Shown here one piece after another: positions 6,047 to 9,909 of a DNA stretch of 9,909 nt. Position 1 is the first letter of the stretch. Every line of letters starts with the position of its first letter. The notes under the pieces are model-generated. The model did not search any database, had not been told where the DNA came from, and worked only from the letters and a program-made list of their open reading frames with translations. The position numbers and the translations under genes are program-made. The stretch lies in the NCBI GenBank assembly GCA_947002045.1, contig CAMQJB010000061.1, forward strand, positions 1 to 9,909, in the 5' to 3' direction. The DNA comes from an uncultured Collinsella sp. (GTDB lineage Bacteria > Actinomycetota > Coriobacteriia > Coriobacteriales > Coriobacteriaceae).

Positions 6047-6649
6047 CTAGTGCACCAGCTTGCCAAAGCGGATAGCGCGAATAATCAGCGTCACGCCAAA
6101 CACCAGGAGCGCGGCGCCGCTAAAGATGACGAGCATCTTTGCCGACCACAGCGGATAGATAAACACGAACATGCCGGCGATGATGGAGAGCGCGCCGCTC
6201 AGGATGGCGAGGGCGCGGTTGGACGAAAGCTCGGACTCCAGAATGGACATGACACCTTCGACGATCCAGCCAAAGCCAGCCACGACCACCACGAGCGTGG
6301 TGAGCGTCGCGGTCGAGAAGGCCTGATTGCGCAGGATTATGACGCCGCCCAGGATGATGAGCAGGTTGGAGATGATGCTCGTCACGCGCCAGCCGGCGGG
6401 CAGCAGCGGCTCAAAAATGGCGGTGAACAGCCTGACGCCAGCCGTGATCACAAAGTAGAAGCCCAGGACGGTCGTCAGGAAGACGAGGGACTTGGCGGGC
6501 GCAAACAGCAGCGCGATGCCGGCAAGCAGTGCGATGACGCCCGTGGCGGCGTAGATCCAGCGCACGGCCTTGATTGCCTTGCCTGCCATGCTTTTCTCGT
6601 CAAATCCAAACAGATTCGACTGCTGGTCGTCGTTCTTAAAGATGCCCAT
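6047..6649 (-). CDS. HdeD-like (DUF308) membrane protein
   Basis: A 200-residue integral membrane protein with six predicted hydrophobic helices in three pairs, the layout of the HdeD/DUF308 family. About 25 polar residues precede the first helix, and the family-like phrases GFYFVITAGVRLF and GFGWIVEGVMSI are visible. HdeD of Escherichia coli is linked to acid resistance, but most DUF308 proteins have no known role and I would not carry the function over. I chose the ATG at 6649 because AAAGGAGA (6654-6661) is ideally placed; an in-frame ATG 11 codons upstream lacks one. The gene is first in an operon with the YaiI-like gene. It is divergent from the nitroreductase gene across a 262-bp region. 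Confidence 0.88.
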   Translation of the reverse strand: MGIFKNDDQQSNLFGFDEKSMAGKAIKAVRWIYAATGVIALLAGIALLFAPAKSLVFLTTVLGFYFVITAGVRLFTAIFEPLLPAGWRVTSIISNLLIILGGVIILRNQAFSTATLTTLVVVVAGFGWIVEGVMSILESELSSNRALAILSGALSIIAGMFVFIYPLWSAKMLVIFSGAALLVFGVTLIIRAIRFGKLVH

Positions 6650-6653
6650 GAGG

Positions 6654-6661
6654 TCTCCTTT
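6654..6661 (-). promoter_or_regulatory. Ribosome binding site fixing the HdeD-like start
   Basis: AAAGGAGA on the minus strand, ending 4 bases before the ATG at 6647-6649. It favours this start over the in-frame ATG at 6682. Confidence 0.8.
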
Positions 6662-6864
6662 CCGCACGGCGTTTGCCGTCATTGTTGTTTTTGCGGCGTA
6701 TGCCGCAGTTGCTACAACAAGTATCGCCTAAAGGCGCCGGCGTATGGGTCGGGGAGGGCGAAGTGTAACCCAAAGGTCCCGATTTGTTCTCGTTGTTCCC
6801 CATGTCGCGTTTTTCTATTCAACAGGTGTAGAACATTGCGGCTCTGTTCGTTATTGCCTGCGTT

Positions 6865-6883
6865 TTAGGTTAGATTTTCCTAA
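6865..6883 (+). promoter_or_regulatory. IdeR/DtxR-like iron box upstream of the nitroreductase
   Basis: TTAGGTTAGATTTTCCTAA matches the actinobacterial IdeR/DtxR consensus TTAGGTTAGGCTAACCTAA at 15 of 19 positions, including both outer pentamers TTAGG and CCTAA and the whole left half TTAGGTTAG. It ends 28 bases before the chosen ATG, where a repressor would block transcription. This suggests iron- or manganese-dependent control. No regulator of this family is encoded in the window, so the link rests on sequence match alone. Confidence 0.6.
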
Positions 6884-6911
6884 GAACAATTGCCTTGTAT
6901 TGGGGGTCTCT

Positions 6912-7583
6912 ATGAACGAAGCTGTTCCCGCGGCGCCGTCGAGCGTGGAGTCGATGGCAAAGCAAGGTTGCGAAAAGCTCGGTCTGGAATCGTTTGACGC
7001 GCTGGTTCGTCGCGCCCGCACATGCCGCCGTTTTGACGAGTCCATGCGCGTGCCGCGCGAGTTTTTGCTTGAGCTGGCAGAGCTGGCGCACCTGGCTCCC
7101 TGCGGCGCCAACGCTCAGCGCCTACGCTTTCATGTGGTGAGCGACGCCGAGGAGTGTTCGAGCTTATTTGAAAAGCTCACATGGGCTGGTGCGCTCAAGG
7201 ATTGGTCGGGTCCTGTCGAGGGCGAGCGCCCGACCGGCTATATCGCGATCCTTGCAGAGCGTCCCGCTCCGGGCAAGCCTGCCGCGCCAATCACCGAGGC
7301 AGACACTGGTATCGCCGCGCAGACGATGATGCTCGCCGCCCGCAGCGCTACGCCCGAGGTGGCGGCGTGCATGTTCAAGGCTTTTCCGCCTCGTGCGATT
7401 GATGTCATGGGACTTGACGGCGACAAGTACGAGGTCAAGCTGATCATGGTCTTTGGCGTTCCCGCTGAGACACAGGTGATCGATGCAATTGATTCCAACC
7501 CCGACGGCTCTATTAATTACTGGCGTGATGAGGCACAGGTACACCACGTACCCAAGCGCCCGCTTGCCGACGTGCTGGTGTAG
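6912..7583 (+). CDS. Nitroreductase-family flavoprotein
   Basis: A 223-residue protein of the FMN-dependent nitroreductase fold, which reduces nitro compounds, quinones or flavins with NAD(P)H. Visible hallmarks are RRARTCRRFDE (33-43, FMN phosphate contacts), APCGANAQRLRFHVV (62-76, the family's substrate/FMN loop), GIAAQTMMLAA (133-143) and the C-terminal HHVPKR (211-216). A polar arm of about 25 residues precedes the core. The physiological substrate is unknown. I chose the ATG at 6912. The frame stays open to 6744, but the upstream part would cover the iron-box-like site, and its residues look unlike protein. The Shine-Dalgarno there (GGGGG) is weak. The two phosphatase genes follow on the same strand without an intervening terminator, so they may share its transcript. 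Confidence 0.88.
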   Translation: MNEAVPAAPSSVESMAKQGCEKLGLESFDALVRRARTCRRFDESMRVPREFLLELAELAHLAPCGANAQRLRFHVVSDAEECSSLFEKLTWAGALKDWSGPVEGERPTGYIAILAERPAPGKPAAPITEADTGIAAQTMMLAARSATPEVAACMFKAFPPRAIDVMGLDGDKYEVKLIMVFGVPAETQVIDAIDSNPDGSINYWRDEAQVHHVPKRPLADVLV

Positions 7584-7616
7584 CTGCGTCGTCGCGGCGC
7601 GATCCGGCGGCAAAAC

Positions 7617-7647
7617 CACCACAAAGGTGCCTGGCCCCTTTGTGGTG
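7617..7647. repeat. REP-like hairpin between nitroreductase and phosphatase genes
   Basis: An 11-bp perfect stem, CACCACAAAGG (7617-7627) with CCTTTGTGGTG (7637-7647), around the 9-base loop TGCCTGGCC. The plus strand has no T tract after it, so it is not a terminator for the nitroreductase. The minus strand reads GTTTTG after it, but no minus-strand gene ends here. It ends 17 bases before the next start codon. The form resembles dispersed REP elements, or an mRNA-processing or stabilising hairpin. Confidence 0.55.
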
Positions 7648-7664
7648 CTGCGAGGGGAGGGCAT

Positions 7665-8207
7665 GTGGCCGATCTGTATTTGGTACGGCATGGGCAGACC
7701 GAGCTCAACGTGCGGAACATTTTGCAGGGCTGGCACGATTCGCCGCTTACGGTGCGCGGGCGCGAGCAGGCACTGGCGACGCGCGCGGCGTTTGAGGCGC
7801 GCGGCATCTCCTTTGACCATGCGTATTCGTCTCCGTTGGGTCGGGCACGGTGTACGGCAGAGCTGATCGTTGGCGAGGGCCGTTCCATAGAGCTGGTCGA
7901 TGACCTGCGCGAGTGGCATTTGGGATCGTTGGAGGGCACATCGAATCGCGACATGCCGTCGCAGCCCTGGGGTGATTATCCGGTGGCCTTTGGTGGCGAG
8001 TCTGAAGGCGAGCTTCGGGCGCGCATGGTTGCAGCGCTGTCCCGTATTATGGCTCGACCGCAGCACGATTGTGTGCTTGCAGTCTCTCATGGCTCTGCCT
8101 GCCAGGAGTTTCTTAGATGCGTGACCGGCGGGGGAGAACAGCCCGACAACGGCGCCGTGCTTCATTTTGGCTATTGCGACGGGGCGTTTTCGCTCTTGGG
8201 TTGGTAA
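7665..8207 (+). CDS. Histidine phosphatase family protein (phosphoglycerate mutase-like), copy 1
   Basis: A 180-residue enzyme of the histidine phosphatase superfamily. The nucleophile is His9 in LVRHGQT, with Arg8 binding phosphate. Arg60 or Arg62 in SSPLGRARCTAE, Glu83 in LREWHLG and His142 in SHGSA complete the active site. These proteins remove phosphate from small molecules (sugar phosphates, nucleotides, phosphoglycerate), and the substrate here cannot be read from sequence. The start is GTG at 7665, preceded by GAGGGGAGG (7652-7660). An ATG two bases earlier is out of frame. A hairpin lies just upstream and a paralogous gene follows 18 bases later. Confidence 0.9.
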   Translation: MADLYLVRHGQTELNVRNILQGWHDSPLTVRGREQALATRAAFEARGISFDHAYSSPLGRARCTAELIVGEGRSIELVDDLREWHLGSLEGTSNRDMPSQPWGDYPVAFGGESEGELRARMVAALSRIMARPQHDCVLAVSHGSACQEFLRCVTGGGEQPDNGAVLHFGYCDGAFSLLGW

Positions 8208-8225
8208 CAAACGAAAGGACCCCCT

Positions 8226-8861
8226 ATGAATAAAGACCTGTATCTGGTTCGTCATGGACAGACGATATTCAACCTTAAGCGCATTATTCAGGGCTGGAGT
8301 GACTCGCCGCTTACGCAGTTGGGTTGCGACCAGGCGGCGCGCGCCGGCATGTTTTTACGTGCGCGCGGCATTGAGCCCGATCATGCCTACACCTCTACGC
8401 TGCACCGCACCGAACAGACCATCGCCAACCTGTGGCCGGGCCTTGCCTACGAGCGCCTGGACGGTCTGCGCGAGTGGTTCTTTGGCGACTTTGAGGCCGA
8501 GCGCGTGATGCTGATGCCCGAGCGCCCGTGGCGTGACTTCTACCGCCAGTTTGGCGGCGAGGGTCAGATGCAGGTGCGCGAGCGCATGGTGGCGACGTTG
8601 ACCGATCTTATGCGACGCCCGGACCATTCGTGCGTGCTCGCGGTTAGCCATGCCTCAGCCATCAAGGAATTTTTGGACCACGTGAGGGGAGCGGCGGCCG
8701 ACGAGCGCGAGCGCGTGCCGGGCAACTGCTCAGTGCTGCATTTTGCATTTGACGATGCAGCCGATACGTTTGATCTGGTCGAAGTCTTTACGCAAGAAGA
8801 CTATGCGCGCGAGCTGGGGGTTGAGCCGCTCGTGGCGGCATCGGGTCCGCAGCGCGGGTAG
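8226..8861 (+). CDS. Histidine phosphatase family protein (phosphoglycerate mutase-like), copy 2
   Basis: A 211-residue paralogue of the preceding gene, from a tandem duplication. The catalytic set is intact: Arg9-His10 in LVRHGQT, Arg61 in STLHRTEQT, Glu83 in LREWFFG and His142 in SHASA, with the last two at the same positions as in copy 1. Shared phrases include QGW-DSPLT, DHAY-S and CVLAVSH. It differs by a longer C-terminus (about 30 extra residues, acidic and aromatic) and by FFGDFEAER after the catalytic Glu instead of HLGSLEGTS, suggesting a different substrate. The ATG at 8226 has AAAGGA 6 bases upstream. Its stop is followed by a strong terminator at 8907-8948. Confidence 0.9.
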   Translation: MNKDLYLVRHGQTIFNLKRIIQGWSDSPLTQLGCDQAARAGMFLRARGIEPDHAYTSTLHRTEQTIANLWPGLAYERLDGLREWFFGDFEAERVMLMPERPWRDFYRQFGGEGQMQVRERMVATLTDLMRRPDHSCVLAVSHASAIKEFLDHVRGAAADERERVPGNCSVLHFAFDDAADTFDLVEVFTQEDYARELGVEPLVAASGPQRG

Positions 8862-8906
8862 CGCGGGCGTGGCGATACGGATCGCCGATGTCATTGCTCG
8901 ATGTGA

Positions 8907-8948
8907 AAGGGGCGGGGATGCATGCGCATGTATCCCCGCCCCTTGTTT
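8907..8948 (+). terminator. Strong terminator after the phosphatase pair
   Basis: A stem with GGGGCGGGGAT (8909-8919) paired to ATCCCCGCCCC (8932-8942) extends inward through CAT/ATG to a GCGC loop at 8924-8927, and outward by two A-T pairs. The plus strand continues TTGTTTGTT. On the minus strand the stem is followed by TTTC, so it may also catch transcripts of the convergent DUF1015-type gene. Confidence 0.87.
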
Positions 8949-8988
8949 GTTGAGCTGCCGAGTCTTTGTACTGGGCGTTTACGCCCTG

Positions 8989-9669
8989 TTAGAACCTTGC
9001 GATCTGGTGGGTGAGCAGACCCGTTGGAACCTGCGGTGCGCCGCCGGTGACCTGCGCGGCGGGGAATAGCGCGGCAACGGTAAAGTTGAACGGCTCTTTG
9101 CCCGTGTAGGTGCCGGCTGTGCGTGCCTCGTCTGCCAGGAGCTGCGCCGCCCCTGCCAGCGCGGCAGCATAGGTGGGATCGTCAGCCGGCGTCGGCTCCG
9201 GTGCCTGGTCGAGCATGGCTCGGATGGCGGCAACGGCATCCTCGCGCTTGACCTCCCACATACGGTGCGTAATGCCGGCGGGGTCGGTGACGGCATAGAG
9301 CGACGCGCCCTCTTTGGCGGCGCCGAGGATGATATCCATGACGGGCGAGGCCTCGTAGGCGAGCGTTACAGGGCGCGGCTGGACCTTAAGCTCGGCGATT
9401 GCGCGGGCGGCTGCGGTCGCACCTGCGGGGGTCGCGCCGTCGCCCGCCAGTACGCCGGCCGGGCAAATCGCCACGACACCCGTCACGCGACCCGGTTCGC
9501 CCGAGCACTCGTACACGTAATACGCCGCGCCCGGATCTTTGAGCATAAGCCCGTCGGCGATGGCGTCGCGCAGGGCGTCGTTGCTGCTCAGGATACCGCC
9601 CATCTGCGGCAGCGCTTCGAGCACGCGGTCCTGAGCTGGGCGGATGCAGGGAAACGGAAGTGCTTTCAT
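8989..9669 (-). CDS. Short DUF1015-family protein lacking the GHHR motif
   Basis: A 226-residue protein I place in DUF1015 by local resemblance. Matching segments are PFPCIRPAQDRV (5-16), GAAYYVYE (47-54), VTDPAGITHRMWEV (127-140) and KEPFNFTVAALFPAAQV (191-207), in the family's order. Full-length members are roughly 400 residues or more. Here the C-terminal region after the NF--A-LFP segment is almost absent. The usual IADGHHR-YxxA motif is replaced by PADDPTYAAA (161-170), so the most conserved residues are gone. Some DUF1015 proteins have been connected with free-serine phosphorylation, a link I hold loosely and would not extend to this degenerate copy. The ATG at 9669 has AGGA 8 bases upstream. 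The partial gene upstream ends 39 bp away, so they are probably co-transcribed. Confidence 0.72.
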   Translation of the reverse strand: MKALPFPCIRPAQDRVLEALPQMGGILSSNDALRDAIADGLMLKDPGAAYYVYECSGEPGRVTGVVAICPAGVLAGDGATPAGATAAARAIAELKVQPRPVTLAYEASPVMDIILGAAKEGASLYAVTDPAGITHRMWEVKREDAVAAIRAMLDQAPEPTPADDPTYAAALAGAAQLLADEARTAGTYTGKEPFNFTVAALFPAAQVTGGAPQVPTGLLTHQIARF

Positions 9670-9708
9670 GGGCGGTCCTAACGCGCGAGTCGGTTTGTTC
9701 GCGGCTTA

Positions 9709-9909
9709 TTATGCCCCAACTTGGACGCTTGCGTCCCAGAGCGTGTTGTCAACAAGCGCGATGAGTACGTTCTGGCAGCGAACGATATCGGCATGGGCCC
9801 CGGGGCGGTGGGGGGTTTGGCGGGCCCCCACCCGCCCGGGCCGGTTCGCCAGCAATTTGGGGTTACCCGCGTTGCCGGCAATACCGGGGGTTAAGTGCAG
9901 CCCGGAAAA
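9709..9909 (-). CDS. Unidentified gene, C-terminal end only
   Basis: An open frame of 66 codons enters from the contig edge and stops at TAA (9709-9711). The last 27 residues, HADIVRCQNVLIALVDNTLW followed by DASVQVGA, and the block GIAGNAGNPKLLAN further upstream look like ordinary coding sequence. The part between them (about 9785-9850) is G/C-homopolymer-rich and translates to Arg/Pro/Gly. That suggests base-call or assembly errors, so the true frame may shift there. I do not recognise the protein. It lies 39 bp upstream of the DUF1015-type gene on the same strand, probably in one operon. Confidence 0.55.
   Translation of the reverse strand, partial: FSGLHLTPGIAGNAGNPKLLANRPGRVGARQTPHRPGAHADIVRCQNVLIALVDNTLWDASVQVGA

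Noticed and set aside
5672..6868. A 398-codon plus-strand frame across the YaiI-like and HdeD-like genes
   Set aside because: Antisense to two well-supported genes; composition rich in His, Asp and Arg.
6744..6911. 56-codon upstream extension of the nitroreductase
   Set aside because: No Shine-Dalgarno, unprotein-like residues, and it would place the iron-box-like site within coding sequence.
7164..8255. A 363-codon minus-strand frame opposite the nitroreductase and first phosphatase
   Set aside because: Both plus-strand genes have intact catalytic motifs and ribosome binding sites; this frame is Arg/His-rich with no motif.
8973..8986. GGGCG-TTTA-CGCCC hairpin after the DUF1015-type gene as its terminator
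   Set aside because: Five-base-pair stem with no T tract on the minus strand; the shared hairpin at 8907-8948 is a better candidate.
9678..9881. A 67-codon minus-strand frame near the right end
   Set aside because: Composition is Pro/Arg/Ser/Thr-rich; the alternative frame ending at 9709 gives much more protein-like sequence.

Overview
The window looks like a fragment of a high-GC actinobacterial chromosome. The class Coriobacteriia, and a gut Collinsella-type organism in particular, is my best guess. This rests on base composition, codon use, gene content and a match to an IdeR/DtxR-type operator, not on a marker gene. It appears to be a whole contig: both ends carry G/C homopolymer or G/C-rich junk typical of assembly ends, so bases 1-150 and roughly 9790-9909 should be trusted least.

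Region 1 (151-2926, minus strand) is a zinc/cadmium/lead resistance operon. In transcription order it holds an ArsR/SmtB-family metal-sensing repressor, a free-standing heavy-metal-associated (HMA) domain protein, and a P1B-type ATPase that lacks its own HMA domain. A near-consensus promoter precedes the repressor gene. The repressor's probable 20-bp operator sits in the -35/-10 spacer, a second inverted copy sits in the leader, and a third copy lies just before the ATPase gene. This is a compact self-regulated efflux circuit.

Region 2 (3034-5482) has an exonuclease of the DEDDh (DnaQ-like) fold on the minus strand with its own terminator. Divergent from it is a membrane permease of the putative Mn/arsenic exporter family with a very histidine-rich loop. 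The shared upstream region contains two 16-bp direct repeats spaced 30 bp apart. A long hairpin terminator follows the permease.

Region 3 (5564-6649, minus strand) is a two-gene unit: an HdeD-like (DUF308) six-helix membrane protein, and a UPF0178/YaiI-YqxD PIN-like protein whose ATG directly abuts the upstream stop codon.

Region 4 (6865-8948, plus strand) holds a nitroreductase-family flavoprotein, preceded by a 19-bp site matching the IdeR/DtxR iron box at 15 of 19 positions. It is followed by two tandem paralogous histidine phosphatases and a strong terminator. A REP-like hairpin sits between the nitroreductase and the first phosphatase.

Region 5 (8989-9909, minus strand) has a short DUF1015-type protein that appears to have lost the family's GHHR motif. 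Upstream of it is the C-terminal end of an unidentified gene running off the contig.

Metal handling links several genes: the efflux operon, the His-rich exporter and the putative iron box. I see no CRISPR array, tRNA, rRNA, transposase or phage gene.
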